A stretch of DNA of 47,443 nt from an uncultured Eubacteriales bacterium (GTDB lineage: Bacteria; Bacillota; Clostridia; Christensenellales; CAG-138), in assembly GCA_900546845.1 (NCBI GenBank), contig UREK01000016.1, forward strand, positions 1 to 47,443. The letters run 5' to 3'. Positions 1 to 8,197 of the stretch are shown here, piece by piece (within the stretch, counting starts at the first letter, position 1; each line of letters begins with the position of its first letter). The position numbers and the translations under genes were made by a program. The notes under the pieces are model-generated. The model saw only the letters and a program-made list of their open reading frames with translations, did not search any database and was not told the origin of the DNA.

Positions 1-16
1 TGTGTATAAGAGACAG
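1..16. other. Tn5/Nextera mosaic-end adapter remnant
   Basis: The first 16 bases, TGTGTATAAGAGACAG, equal the last 16 bases of the 19-bp Tn5 mosaic end used in tagmentation libraries. Natural sequence resumes at position 17 inside groEL. This is library adapter left at a contig end, not genomic DNA. Confidence 0.93.
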
Positions 17-37
17 ATATTTCAACTGCTTTGCCAT
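17..37 (-). CDS. groEL: GroEL chaperonin, first seven codons only
   Basis: Reading leftward from ATG at 37-35, the codons give MAKQLKY, the typical start of GroEL, the 60-kDa ATP-dependent chaperonin that works with GroES in the cytoplasm. An AGGAGG ribosome-binding site lies at about 47-52. The gene follows groES in the usual groES-groEL order and shares its CIRCE-controlled promoter. It is truncated by the adapter at 1-16, so nothing beyond residue 7 can be judged. Confidence 0.85.
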
Positions 38-68
38 GATGAATTTCCTCCTGTTTTAATGAATGCGC

Positions 69-353
69 TTATTCTACGACTGCGAGGATGTCGCTCTGGC
101 GGACGATGGTGTATTCTTCGCCGTCCAGCTTCACTTCCGTGCCCGCATACTTGGAGTAGATGACCTTGTCGCCAGGCTTGACATACATGGTAACTTCCTT
201 GCCGTCCACCATGCCGCCGGGGCCCACGGCGATGACTTCGCTCATCTGGGGCTTCTCCTTGGCGCTGCCGGTCAGGATGATGCCGCTCTTGGTGGTTTCT
301 TCCGCCGCCACGCTCTTGATAACGACGCGGTCGAGTAAGGGTTTGAGTGTCAT
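69..353 (-). CDS. groES: Co-chaperonin GroES
   Basis: This 94-residue protein is the normal length for GroES, the heptameric lid of the GroEL folding chamber. It opens with MTLKPLLDRVVIK, and the mobile-loop region (SGIILTGSAKEKPQ, about residues 23-36) is followed by the conserved VIAVGPGG and VKPGDKVIYSKYAGTEVK blocks. The ATG is preceded by AGGAGG-type sequence just upstream (about 362-369). It is first in the groES-groEL operon, with a perfect CIRCE operator about 50 bp upstream, so HrcA repression relieved by heat is expected. Confidence 0.97.
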   Translation of the reverse strand: MTLKPLLDRVVIKSVAAEETTKSGIILTGSAKEKPQMSEVIAVGPGGMVDGKEVTMYVKPGDKVIYSKYAGTEVKLDGEEYTIVRQSDILAVVE

Positions 354-404
354 AATGCTTACAACCTCCTTAGAATATCTGAATACATCGGTTTCGAAGT
401 TTTG

Positions 405-431
405 TTAGCACTCTCTTTCCCCGAGTGCTAA
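405..431 (-). promoter_or_regulatory. CIRCE operator (HrcA binding site)
   Basis: TTAGCACTC (405-413), a 9-nt spacer, and GAGTGCTAA (423-431) form the perfect 9-9-9 inverted repeat of CIRCE, the HrcA repressor site of heat-shock chaperone operons. It lies between the groES start and the intergenic region. Confidence 0.96.
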
Positions 432-754
432 GCACGGTAGTATGATACTGCATGTGCGCGGGAATTTCAAGCATCAAAGCCATGTTTTCACAATTACTCC
501 GCAATTTTCAAAATTCCATACGCCCGCCCTCCGCAATAGCATGCCGCGCGGGTGCGTTCGCTATGCAGGGCAGGCTCTGCGCATCCCTTTCCAGCTTAAT
601 GAAGCGCTCGCGCTTCGGGATGTGCGATTTCAAGCAGGCTGGTGCATATGCCGTCGGGGATGAGGAACCCCGTCTGCGCGCCAGGAAGCCTGAACTGGAC
701 CTCACAGCAAAACGCATTGAGCGGTTTGGAAATTGGCGTACAACGAAAAAGCCC

Positions 755-1009
755 CGCGCAGATCAAATGTTTGCGCAGAGGGCGGCTTATCGAAAAAGTC
801 TCTCCGGGATTGTCAAGAGCCGCAGCCCTTGACTTTCAACCGCGAGCAGCGACCTGTGCGGTGTGAGCGAAAAGCCTTTCGCAGCAAGGCTTTCTTTACA
901 CGGAGCGCTGGCCGTGCCATGGGCGCAAGCGCGACGTGCAATTCTCGATCAAGTGGCAGATGCCACTTGATCGACAGACTGGGCCCTCGCGCAGATCAAA
1001 TGTTTGCGC
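755..1009. repeat. 22-bp direct repeat flanking R1
   Basis: CGCGCAGATCAAATGTTTGC plus GC occurs at 755-776 and again at 988-1009 without mismatch. The unit is itself an imperfect palindrome (GCGCA...TGCGC). The two copies bracket R1 as direct repeats. Confidence 0.85.
783..977 (-). repeat. Palindrome-rich dispersed repeat, copy R1
   Basis: Read on the minus strand this begins CTGTCGA and contains a perfect 14-bp hairpin (945-958 with 961-974, loop GA). Next come a body with CACCGCACAGGTCGCTGCTCG, shortened here to CACCGCACAGGTCGCTGCT, and a hairpin built on GTCAAGGGC/GCTCTTGAC. It ends in GAGAGACTTTTTCG. The same order is found at 11711-11871 on the plus strand, with partial copies elsewhere. 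It is flanked by a 22-bp direct repeat. No coding content is seen. Confidence 0.8.
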
Positions 1010-1025
1010 GGAGCCCGGCTATTGC

Positions 1026-2783
1026 TCAGGGCTCGGAAAGCACCGTTTCAATGTTCTCGGGTGTGAACGCATACCATGCAGCGTCCGCTTTTTTGTTTTG
1101 CAGGTCGATAGCTGACAGGAATTCAGCCTCCGTTGCAGCCTTGTTGTCTACGGTATAGGCAACATGCAGGTTATTCCCGCCATCGTAGCTTGCTGTGCTA
1201 TATGTCGTGCATATAAGGGAGCATGCGTTTTCTACGAATTGTAGCGTACCGAACCCATTCTCCGCCGCACCGCTGGAAAAGCTGGCTGTGCCATCCGCCT
1301 TTATGTCCATAAAAGCCCGGTATTGCAGCGCGTATCCATAGACTATGCTGTCGTCCCCATACCGCAATATGATGCTGCCGTAGTTATCCGCGTGATCCAC
1401 GGACAGTTGGAGGATGACCTCCCGCATGCCGTCGCCGTCCAGATCCAGAGCCGTGAAGCGTGTTGCCGTTACGTTGGTGCCATCAGGCATGTCGCCAACA
1501 GCCTTCGCCAGCTCGCCGATGAAAAGCGTTGCCCCAGCATCTGCGCTGAAAAATGTGGCGTTCCCCCGCAATACCGCCTTGTAGGCTTCCGCTGAGCCGT
1601 CGGGGCTACCCGCTGGGCTTGCAGGCAGGGCGTGTGTGCCCGTGGGGGATTGCGTCTGCACCTGCGGCTCCAGCAGCACGGCGCCGCCATTCGCGTCACC
1701 CATATCGTCTGCTTTGCCTGCGCCATCTTCAAAGGCGGCGATGCCGCCCGCACAGCCGGTGAGCGCTAGAGCCAGTACGGCCATGAGCGCAGCCGCCGCG
1801 CGTGTTTTCTTTCTGTAATGCATAATATTGAGCAACCTCTCTTTCAGCTGCCTTTTTCCTTCTAAGAGCGTCGTTGCCGTCACATCGGGCGGTAGGCGGC
1901 GCTTGGAAGCAAGCGTCAACAGCGTGTTCCCATATGCTTTTCGTTCGGAAACGCTCATCGTCTCGATGACCGCCTCGTCGCAGGAAAGTTCGCAGGCGGT
2001 GTTGATCTCATGCCGCATCAGGTAAACGGCTGGGTTAAACCAATGCAGGCCCACCACAAACGCAACCGCCCATTTATATATTAGGTCATGCCGGGAATGA
2101 TGCGTCAGCTCGTGGCGCAGGATACCGCACAGCTCAGGCTTCATTCCGTTTTTAACATATGCGAGCCGCGGCAGGACAACGTGCGGGTGCAATATACCCA
2201 CAAGCATAGGCGTATCCGTTTGGCCGCTGCAAACGAGCCGGATGCGTTCATCCTTGTTTATCGCCTGGAAAACCGCCAAGTCTTCCGCATGCGGGGGCGC
2301 AAAAGAGCGTGCGAGCTTCCGGTAGAAAACCGCATATGCGGCCGCATGCCAGCCCAAGCTTAAAAGCGCCCCGGAGAGCCAGACGAGGGCCAGGTTCCTC
2401 CGCAGCGTTTTCCATAATCCAGCCCGCGTGCCGATGGTATCCGGGGCCCCGGCGCTGCCGCCGAGGGTGGTATTCCCTGCATCTGCATGCCCGCTCTCCC
2501 CTGCGCGGCCTGATTCAGGCACAATCTCCGGGAGCCTGCCGTCCGGCACAGCCGGCTCAGCGCCCGCCGGCGCGCCGGTGCTGGGAACCAGTTGCGGGAG
2601 TTCCGGCAGGTTCACGCTATACCCAAACGGAAGCGCAAGGCGCAGAAGGACCAATATCCAAATATAATATGAAAACGCCTTCGGCACCCGGTTTTTGAGC
2701 AGCGGCTTCAGCAAAAGCAGCAACAGCGTAAGCGCCGCGCCGGAAACGGAAACGCGCAATGCCGACGCAAATACGCTATCCAT
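1026..2783 (-). CDS. M56-family (BlaR1-like) membrane metallopeptidase/sensor
   Basis: This 585-residue protein has N-terminal membrane segments and a large loop. The zinc-peptidase motif HELTH sits in ILRHELTHHSRHD, followed by CELSCDEAV, as in BlaR1/MecR1 antirepressors. These cut or inactivate a partner BlaI repressor after sensing a signal. A further membrane segment ending LALTGCAGG leads into an extracytoplasmic domain with an FG-GAP/EF-like DLDGDGMREV motif, in place of the penicillin-binding domain of BlaR1. The ATG at 2783 overlaps the blaI stop by 8 bp, so the pair is co-translated. A 40-codon upstream extension of the frame lies inside blaI and was not used. The ligand is unknown. 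Confidence 0.85.
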   Translation of the reverse strand: MDSVFASALRVSVSGAALTLLLLLLKPLLKNRVPKAFSYYIWILVLLRLALPFGYSVNLPELPQLVPSTGAPAGAEPAVPDGRLPEIVPESGRAGESGHADAGNTTLGGSAGAPDTIGTRAGLWKTLRRNLALVWLSGALLSLGWHAAAYAVFYRKLARSFAPPHAEDLAVFQAINKDERIRLVCSGQTDTPMLVGILHPHVVLPRLAYVKNGMKPELCGILRHELTHHSRHDLIYKWAVAFVVGLHWFNPAVYLMRHEINTACELSCDEAVIETMSVSERKAYGNTLLTLASKRRLPPDVTATTLLEGKRQLKERLLNIMHYRKKTRAAAALMAVLALALTGCAGGIAAFEDGAGKADDMGDANGGAVLLEPQVQTQSPTGTHALPASPAGSPDGSAEAYKAVLRGNATFFSADAGATLFIGELAKAVGDMPDGTNVTATRFTALDLDGDGMREVILQLSVDHADNYGSIILRYGDDSIVYGYALQYRAFMDIKADGTASFSSGAAENGFGTLQFVENACSLICTTYSTASYDGGNNLHVAYTVDNKAATEAEFLSAIDLQNKKADAAWYAFTPENIETVLSEP

Positions 2784-3153
2784 TCCGCTCTTCCTGATTA
2801 AACATGGCGGACAGCTCCGCAATGTCCGCTTTGCTGAGCTGCCCGTCGGACAAAAGCGAGGCGACCAGCCGCTTTGCGCTGCCTTCAAACACCTTGCCGA
2901 CATAATGCCGCGTCGACCATTGTTTATATTCCGCCTCCGTCACTACTGCGCAGTATACGCCCCGGCGTTCCAGCTTTACGATCCCTTTTTCGCATAGCCT
3001 CCGCAGAAGCGTCTTGACCGTGGAATCCTCCCATCCGCGTTTGGAAGAAAGCATACGGCGGATCTCGATGAGCGGTATCGGCCCGGCTGCTTTCCAGAGG
3101 ACGCGCATGACCTCCAATTCAGAATCCTGTATTTTCCCGGCAAGCTGATCCAT
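2776..3153 (-). CDS. BlaI/MecI-family transcriptional repressor
   Basis: This 125-residue winged-helix protein has the BlaI/MecI/CopY layout: an N-terminal DNA-binding domain (LAGKIQDSELEVMRVLW, then RRMLSSKRGWEDSTVKTLLRRL) and a C-terminal dimerisation helix region. Such proteins repress their own operon until proteolysed through the partner M56 protein. The gene is first in a two-gene operon with overlapping ends. Two TTAC-N4-GTA(A/G) sites lie in the promoter just upstream, consistent with autoregulation. The start at 3153 fits the family N-terminus. Confidence 0.92.
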   Translation of the reverse strand: MDQLAGKIQDSELEVMRVLWKAAGPIPLIEIRRMLSSKRGWEDSTVKTLLRRLCEKGIVKLERRGVYCAVVTEAEYKQWSTRHYVGKVFEGSAKRLVASLLSDGQLSKADIAELSAMFNQEERNG

Positions 3154-3170
3154 ATGGCCCTCCAGAAAGT

Positions 3171-3220
3171 TTACTATCGTAGTCTTATTAAAGTTTACAA
3201 TAGTAACCCATTCTTGTCAA
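3171..3220 (-). promoter_or_regulatory. blaI promoter with two BlaI-type operators
   Basis: On the minus strand TTGACA (3220-3215), a 17-bp spacer and TAAACT (3197-3192) form a sigma-A promoter. TTAC-N4-GTAA (3195-3206) overlaps the -10 and spacer. A second copy, TTAC-N4-GTAG (3171-3182), lies 24 bp downstream near the expected start site. The placement suits repression by the BlaI-family product. Confidence 0.8.
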
Positions 3221-3318
3221 GGGGAAAAATCAAAAATATTCCGCAACAGCAAGCGCCGCGGGGACTCCCCGCGGCGCTTAAGCTGAAGCATTTCATTCCG
3301 CACATCCGCGCGGGACCA

Positions 3319-3870
3319 TCAGTTCTCCATCTGCTTTCCCATAAAGTTCGCGGCTGTTTCGCATACCTTCAATTCCGTCGTGCCCATCGCCACGCCCGCT
3401 TCACGGGTCACAAGGATCACTGCGCCGATGGCGTCCCCCGCCGCAAGGATCGGCACCACGACAGCCGAACGGTAGGTGTCGCCGTCGTCGTCCACCGTGA
3501 TGCGCGGCACAACCCCGTTTCCTTCCGAGGCGACTGCCTTTTCGCGCCGTTTCATGATCTGTTCCACTTCGTCATGCAGCGGCTTATCCAGCAGTTCGCG
3601 GCGGCTCGCGCCCGCAACGGCGATGATGTTGTCCTTATCGCAGATGAGCGCGGTGTGCCCAAGCGCCAGATGAAGCGATTCGGCATATTCCTTGGCGAAA
3701 TCGCCAAGCTCGCCGATCGGGGAATACTTCTTCAGAATCACTTCGCCTTCCCGGTCGGTGAATATTTCCAGCGGATCGCCCTCGCGGATCCGCAGCGTTC
3801 TGCGAATCTCCTTGGGTATGACCACGCGGCCAAGCTCGTCAATCCTGCGTACAATCCCAGTTGCTTTCAA
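3319..3870 (-). CDS. spoVT: Stage V sporulation protein T, AbrB-like regulator
   Basis: This 183-residue protein has the SpoVT architecture. An AbrB swapped-hairpin DNA-binding domain (residues 1-50: GIVRRIDELGRVVIPKEIRR, then TLRIREGDPLEIF) precedes a GAF-like C-terminal domain (about 55-180). SpoVT modulates sigma-G-dependent genes in the forespore. The start is TTG at 3870, preceded by AGGAGGG with about 7 nt spacing; no ATG fits. It is a single gene. A G+C-rich inverted repeat (about 3250-3279) follows it without a T-run. Confidence 0.95.
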   Translation of the reverse strand: MKATGIVRRIDELGRVVIPKEIRRTLRIREGDPLEIFTDREGEVILKKYSPIGELGDFAKEYAESLHLALGHTALICDKDNIIAVAGASRRELLDKPLHDEVEQIMKRREKAVASEGNGVVPRITVDDDGDTYRSAVVVPILAAGDAIGAVILVTREAGVAMGTTELKVCETAANFMGKQMEN

Positions 3871-3969
3871 AACAGTTCCCTCCTGTGCTGCCTTTGCGAC
3901 AATACTTAAATATTTGGTCGTAGGCCTATTATTTGTAAGTCAGGCTGTTGTATGCGGTTTTTTGGCTGG

Positions 3970-3989
3970 AAAAAAACGGCGCGCCGCCG
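3970..3989 (-). terminator. Intrinsic terminator of the nucleoside kinase-hydrolase operon
   Basis: On the minus strand CGGCG-GCG-CGCCG (3989-3977) is followed by seven T residues (3976-3970). It lies downstream of the alpha/beta hydrolase gene and repeat copy R2. Confidence 0.65.
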
Positions 3990-4034
3990 GGAACGCGTTT
4001 CGCCGGAGGCGGCCGGAGGGATGTTTTCAGGATC

Positions 4035-4205
4035 AGCAAAGGCATAACCCTTGCCCTTTAACCGCAGGCAGCGACAATGCACGGTGCGAGCGGAAAGCCT
4101 TGCGGCACAGTTTTTGTATGGAGTGCTGCCCGCACACCTGCCCACAGGCAGATGCATCCCCGCGCATATCCCGCGCCGGACGCAAGCGCGATGTGCAAGC
4201 CTCGT
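4035..4205 (-). repeat. Dispersed repeat, diverged copy R2
   Basis: Read on the minus strand this aligns with R1 and the copy at 11711 through TTGCACATCGCGCTTGCG, GGCTTTCCGCTCGCACCG and GTCGCTGCCTGCGG. It then reaches a degraded equivalent of the GTCAAGGGC hairpin. The leading CTGTCGA hairpin is missing. It fills most of the 341-bp gap between spoVT and the hydrolase, where no gene is seen. Confidence 0.65.
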
Positions 4206-4211
4206 TGTGTG

Positions 4212-5159
4212 TTATGATTGTCCGTTCAGAAAGGCTAGCGCAGCCTGCCGCCAGGCTTCCGGTTCCTCGCGCATCGGGCTGTGCGCGGAGCGTTCCAGCC
4301 AGGCCCATTGCTTCCTCGGAGCCGCAAGTGCGTCAAGCCAGGCCATTGCAAGCTCCGGCGGCGTGTTTTTGTCGTGCCGCCCTTCCAAAAGGCAAACGGG
4401 CATTGGAAGGGACGTCACGGTTCTTGTAAAACCCTGTTCCACTACCGAATCCCACAATGCGCGGATGCAGCCAGCGTTTCCATCCCAGGCATGATATAGT
4501 TCCGGCAGCGTATAGGCTCTGGAGCGCAGCGTGGGGAGCAGCGTATCGCGCCAGAACGCGCTCTTTTTCAAGGAGCTTCCTCCATATTTTTTTACATACT
4601 TACGCTGAACCCACACGCCCTTGGACGTGGAATAGCGCCCATTTTCCGGCGCGCCAATGCGCTGGAGTTCGCGCACCGCCTCCGCATCCCCGCGCAGCGC
4701 CGCTTCACGGCAAACAAATTCATAAGAAAGCCGTTCGCCTTCCGCGGTGTTGACGATCTGCCCCGAGCCCAGGTATGCGGCGATCCCCTCCGGATATGCG
4801 CTGCAAAGCAGCGTTCCAAGCGCCGTCCCCCATGAGTGGGCAACGAGGATCAGCGCTTCTTGCTTGAATTTACGCAACAGGTATTCCTTCACCTGGCGCG
4901 CATCCTCCAGCACCTGTGGGAGCGTCATTTCTTCCTTTCCCACGCGTGCCGGGTCATAGCTGAGCCCCGCGCCGCGCTGATCCCAGCACACGAGCGTGTA
5001 ATGCTCCGCCAATGCAGATTGGCAGCCCAGCACAAGATGCCGGTCTGGCGCGCCGGGACCGCCGTGCAGGAAAAGCATCAGCGGAAGGTTTTCCGCCGCC
5101 GCGCGGTAACACAGCGCATGGTTCCAGCCGTTCAGCCGAACCGTTTCCCTTTCGTCCAA
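4212..5159 (-). CDS. Alpha/beta hydrolase, proline iminopeptidase-like
   Basis: The protein is about 315 residues if started at TTG 5159. It shows the oxyanion-hole motif LFLHGGPG, the strand VCWDQRGAGLS, a nucleophile elbow AHSWGTALG, an acid in GRHDKNTPP and a catalytic-type His in ERSAHSP. These fit an S33-like hydrolase; the substrate is unknown. It is last in a leftward operon and starts about 12 bp after the pyrophosphohydrolase stop. The start is weak: no in-frame ATG precedes HGGPG, the TTG has no well-spaced Shine-Dalgarno, and an ATG 11 bp upstream is in another frame, so a start error or small frameshift is possible. Confidence 0.8.
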   Translation of the reverse strand: MDERETVRLNGWNHALCYRAAAENLPLMLFLHGGPGAPDRHLVLGCQSALAEHYTLVCWDQRGAGLSYDPARVGKEEMTLPQVLEDARQVKEYLLRKFKQEALILVAHSWGTALGTLLCSAYPEGIAAYLGSGQIVNTAEGERLSYEFVCREAALRGDAEAVRELQRIGAPENGRYSTSKGVWVQRKYVKKYGGSSLKKSAFWRDTLLPTLRSRAYTLPELYHAWDGNAGCIRALWDSVVEQGFTRTVTSLPMPVCLLEGRHDKNTPPELAMAWLDALAAPRKQWAWLERSAHSPMREEPEAWRQAALAFLNGQS

Positions 5160-5170
5160 TGCATAGCATT

Positions 5171-5476
5171 TTATTCCATTCCTTCCGCACGCAGCCGCGC
5201 AAGGTTGGCTTCGATCTGCGTTTCCAGTTGTTCTTCCACGCCGTAATACAGCGCAAGCTGTGCAAGCGCCACCATCGCCTGTCGGATTTCGTTTGCGAGT
5301 TTCTCCTTTTGCGGCGCGCCGTGCTTCTCCCGCTTCCGACCGCTGTCCTCCCAGAGATTCACCTCCGCGGCGACTTCGCCGCATTCCTCCATGAGCCGCG
5401 TCGCGATCTGGAACGGCTCGTTCCCCTTGGGAAAGCGCCGGTTTGCGCCGCGCGCCATATGGTAAAAGCGCTCCAT
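5171..5476 (-). CDS. MazG-like nucleotide pyrophosphohydrolase
   Basis: This 101-residue all-alpha protein carries the EExxE metal-binding motif in MEECGEVAAEVN and a downstream LANEIRQAMVALAQLA helix, as in small MazG-like pyrophosphohydrolases that hydrolyse noncanonical or excess NTPs. The ATG at 5476 lies 2 nt after the exonuclease III stop, so translation is probably coupled. It is third of four genes in a leftward operon. The specific nucleotide cannot be read from the sequence. Confidence 0.85.
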   Translation of the reverse strand: MERFYHMARGANRRFPKGNEPFQIATRLMEECGEVAAEVNLWEDSGRKREKHGAPQKEKLANEIRQAMVALAQLALYYGVEEQLETQIEANLARLRAEGME

Positions 5477-5478
5477 GC

Positions 5479-6246
5479 TCAGATCTCCCCCAGCTCCAGC
5501 ATCACCGGGCAGTGGTCGCTGCCCAGAACCTCCGGCAGGATGCTGCTTTCCTCGACGCTGGTTTTGATGCGCTCGCTGACGAGGAAATAGTCGATGCGCC
5601 ATCCGGCGTTGTTGGCCCGGGCGTTGTACATATAGCTCCACCAGGAATACGCGCCGGTCTTGTCCGGATAAAGGTAGCGGAAGGTGTCCACAAAGCCGCT
5701 TGCGAGCAGCTCCGTGAACTTCGCCCGCTCCTCGTCCGTAAAGCCCGCGTTGCCCCGGTTCGGCTTTGGGTTCTTCAGGTCGATCTCCTGATGCGCAACG
5801 TTGAGGTCCCCGCAGATGACGACGGGCTTCTTCGCGTCGAGCGTTTTCAAATATGCGCGGAAGGCGTCCTCCCAATCCATGCGGTATTCCAAACGGGTCA
5901 GTTCCCGCTGGGCGTTGGGCGTATAGCAGGTCACGAAATAGAACTCCTCAAATTCCAGGGTAATCACGCGTCCCTCCGGCAAAAAGCCGAGCTCCGCCTC
6001 ATCCGGCAGGCCGTAGCTGACCGCAAGCGGCGGAATTCGCGTGAACACCGCCGTACCGGAATATCCCTTCTTCACGGCGCTGTGCCAATATTGCTCGTAA
6101 CCCTCAAGCTCCAGCTCGATCTGGTGCGGCTGCAGCTTCGTCTCCTGCAAAGCCACAATATCCGCGTTGATGATGCGGAAAAATTCTTCAAACCCTTTCC
6201 CCAAACAGGCCCGGAGGCCGTTTACGTTCCATGATACCAAGCGCAT
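5479..6246 (-). CDS. exoA: Exodeoxyribonuclease III (AP endonuclease)
   Basis: This 255-residue protein begins MRLVSWNVNGLRAC, the conserved N-terminus of ExoIII/ExoA. It contains LQETKLQ (metal-binding Glu), GDLNVAHQEIDL, a WRIDYFL segment and the terminal GSDHCPV motif with the catalytic His. It incises DNA at abasic sites in base excision repair. The start at 6246 was chosen over upstream in-frame codons because homologues start here. It lies 50 bp downstream of the nucleoside kinase in the same operon. Confidence 0.96.
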   Translation of the reverse strand: MRLVSWNVNGLRACLGKGFEEFFRIINADIVALQETKLQPHQIELELEGYEQYWHSAVKKGYSGTAVFTRIPPLAVSYGLPDEAELGFLPEGRVITLEFEEFYFVTCYTPNAQRELTRLEYRMDWEDAFRAYLKTLDAKKPVVICGDLNVAHQEIDLKNPKPNRGNAGFTDEERAKFTELLASGFVDTFRYLYPDKTGAYSWWSYMYNARANNAGWRIDYFLVSERIKTSVEESSILPEVLGSDHCPVMLELGEI

Positions 6247-6296
6247 GGCGCTCCCCCCTTCCATGTCCGCCAGCGGCGGCCGGCGCTTTTCTTTTG

Positions 6297-7958
6297 TTAA
6301 TCTTCCCGGTAAAACGTGTTCCCGCCGATGAATTCCCGCAGGATGCTCGTAGGCGGGATCTCGTCCTCCACGTCTGCATCCAGGATGTAGTTGAGGAACT
6401 TCACGATGTCCCGCGCGTTGGCGTAATATTGGCTCGTGGGCGGCACCTCCTTCAGGAGGGGATAGACGTACTTTTTCAGCACTGCGATCTCGTAGACGAG
6501 CGTGGTGTTGAAAAGCGCGTCCGCATGCTCCTGATAGGGGAAGATCCAGGTTTCCTCGCCCCGGCGCACGGAGGGCCACATCGCAAGCGTATGCTCCATG
6601 GAGGCGTTGCGCGTTTCATAATCCCGCACCAGGCGGCGCAGCAGGCGCACATCCGTAGTGCGGATGCGGTTGTGGTCGTCCAAATTGAGCGTGGTGAGCG
6701 CGCTCACGTACACGCGGAACAGCGCTTCCTCCGGCACCTCTTGCGTGAGCAGCAGCGGGTTAAGCCCATGGATACCCTCGATGATGAGCGGCTGATCCGC
6801 CTTCATGGAAAGGACAGCCCCTTCCGGCGCGCGCTTGCCGGTCTTGAAATCGAAGCGCGGCACCTCCACCTCCTCGCCGCGCAGCAGCGCCGCAAGGTCG
6901 TGGTTGAAACGCGGGATGTCAAGCGTGTTGATGTGCTCAAGGTCCATCTGCCCGTGTTCGTCGCGCGGGATCATGTCGCGATCCAGATAATAATTGTCGA
7001 GCGAGAGCATGATCGGATCCTGCGCAAGCACCCTCAGCTGCGTGGCGATGCGGTTTGCGCTCGTCGTCTTGCCGGAGGAGCTTGGGCCCGCGACGAGCAC
7101 CGCCCGCGCCTTTTTGGCGACGATCGCGTCCGCGATGGCGGCATAGCTCTTCTCGTGCAGCGCCTCGCTCACGCGGACGATCTCACGGATGCTGCCGGTC
7201 TCTACGCGCATGTTGAGCTCGTTCACGGTGTCGCAGTGCATGAGTTTGCCCCAGTTGTCGCTCTGGCGGAATACGGAGGCGAGCTTGGTCATGTCCGCAT
7301 AATCGGAGGGAACGTCCGGCTCATCCTTGCGGGGCATGAGCATGATGAGCGCCCCATCCACAAATTTCAGCCGGAATACATCCGCATATTCGGTGCCCGG
7401 CGCCATCTCGCCGTAAAAATAGTCCATATAGTCGCCCAGGCGGTATACATCGAAATAGCTGAATTTGCGCCACTTTAAAAGCCGCGCCTTATCGAGCTGG
7501 CCGTCCTTCTCAAAGAATTCGATCGCCTCGTCGATCGAAAGGCGCTTGCGCTCGAGCGGCTGCGCGGCACGGATGATGCGGCGCATCTCACTCTCGAGCC
7601 GCAGCACATCCGCTTCCGAAAGCGCGGGCTCCTTGCCGATCGTGATATACAGCCCCGGCCCGAGGGAATAGCGCACCTGCACGCGTGCCGCCGGGAACAG
7701 CCTGCGCACTGCGGCGATCAGGATGAATTGCAGCGTGCGTTCGTAAACGCGGCGGCCCATCTCCTCCCCATAGCGCAAAAGATGCACCTCCACGTCCTTA
7801 AACGGCGTATAGCGTAGGCTGAACACCTCGCCGCCGATTTGCGCGGCAAGCGGGCGCTTGTGCAGGGAAATGCTGTCCAGCTCCAGTTTTTTTACTGCGT
7901 CGAGCAGGCTTTCGCCGTGCTTGAGCTCGGCCGAAATACCGTCCACCGTTATTTTCAT
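6297..7958 (-). CDS. Nucleoside (uridine) kinase with TGS and ThrRS-like N-terminal domains
   Basis: This 553-residue protein has a TGS-like ubiquitin fold (residues 1-60), a threonyl-tRNA-synthetase-type second additional domain (about 65-240), then a uridine kinase/phosphoribulokinase domain. The Walker A is GPSSSGKTTS (291-300), with LDNYYLDRD and DFKTGKR downstream. This domain order is common in Clostridia and is annotated as nucleoside kinase; the substrate is inferred. An AGGAGG-like site (GGAGGTTTTTCAT) supports ATG at 7958. It heads the leftward operon. A TATAAT on the minus strand near 8005-8010 may be its -10. Confidence 0.9.
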   Translation of the reverse strand: MKITVDGISAELKHGESLLDAVKKLELDSISLHKRPLAAQIGGEVFSLRYTPFKDVEVHLLRYGEEMGRRVYERTLQFILIAAVRRLFPAARVQVRYSLGPGLYITIGKEPALSEADVLRLESEMRRIIRAAQPLERKRLSIDEAIEFFEKDGQLDKARLLKWRKFSYFDVYRLGDYMDYFYGEMAPGTEYADVFRLKFVDGALIMLMPRKDEPDVPSDYADMTKLASVFRQSDNWGKLMHCDTVNELNMRVETGSIREIVRVSEALHEKSYAAIADAIVAKKARAVLVAGPSSSGKTTSANRIATQLRVLAQDPIMLSLDNYYLDRDMIPRDEHGQMDLEHINTLDIPRFNHDLAALLRGEEVEVPRFDFKTGKRAPEGAVLSMKADQPLIIEGIHGLNPLLLTQEVPEEALFRVYVSALTTLNLDDHNRIRTTDVRLLRRLVRDYETRNASMEHTLAMWPSVRRGEETWIFPYQEHADALFNTTLVYEIAVLKKYVYPLLKEVPPTSQYYANARDIVKFLNYILDADVEDEIPPTSILREFIGGNTFYRED

Positions 7959-8197
7959 ATGAAAAACCTCCACTCCGGAATAGAACCCTTGCTTTTTGTT
8001 TATCATTATACCGCAAATCCCCGTTCGATACAGCAAACTGTGGCAAAATTTGAAATATTGCCGAATTTTTCAAACTTTAGCCAATATATCTGCTATAATG
8101 AATCGGGGTTGCCTGCCGCAAGCGTGGCTGCGCGCCCTTTGGTGCGGCTGCGCCCCTGTGCAAGCCCGCGCTTCATCGTTGTTTGAGCAGGTGTTTT
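7959..8197. promoter_or_regulatory. Divergent promoter region of kinase and flippase genes
   Basis: A plus-strand TATAAT lies at about 8094-8099, upstream of the flippase gene. A minus-strand TATAAT lies at about 8005-8010, upstream of the kinase. Neither has a clear -35 at 17 bp. An inverted repeat TTTGAAA/TTTCAAA (8049-8055 and 8068-8074) sits between them. Confidence 0.5.

Larger units (their letters stand above)
432..1025. other. Intergenic region holding repeat copy R1
   Basis: No credible gene is seen between groES and the M56 peptidase. ORFs here lack ribosome-binding sites and recognisable sequence. The region holds R1 (783-977), a 22-bp direct repeat on both sides of it (755-776 and 988-1009), and the groES promoter zone at its left edge. 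Confidence 0.6.

Noticed and set aside
452..1158. ORFs of 126 and 141 codons between groES and the M56 gene
   Set aside because: They run through repeat R1 and palindromes, have no ribosome-binding sites and resemble no protein.
3249..3280. GC-rich inverted repeat after spoVT as an intrinsic terminator
   Set aside because: The stem is strong but no T-run follows on either strand, so termination is not supported.
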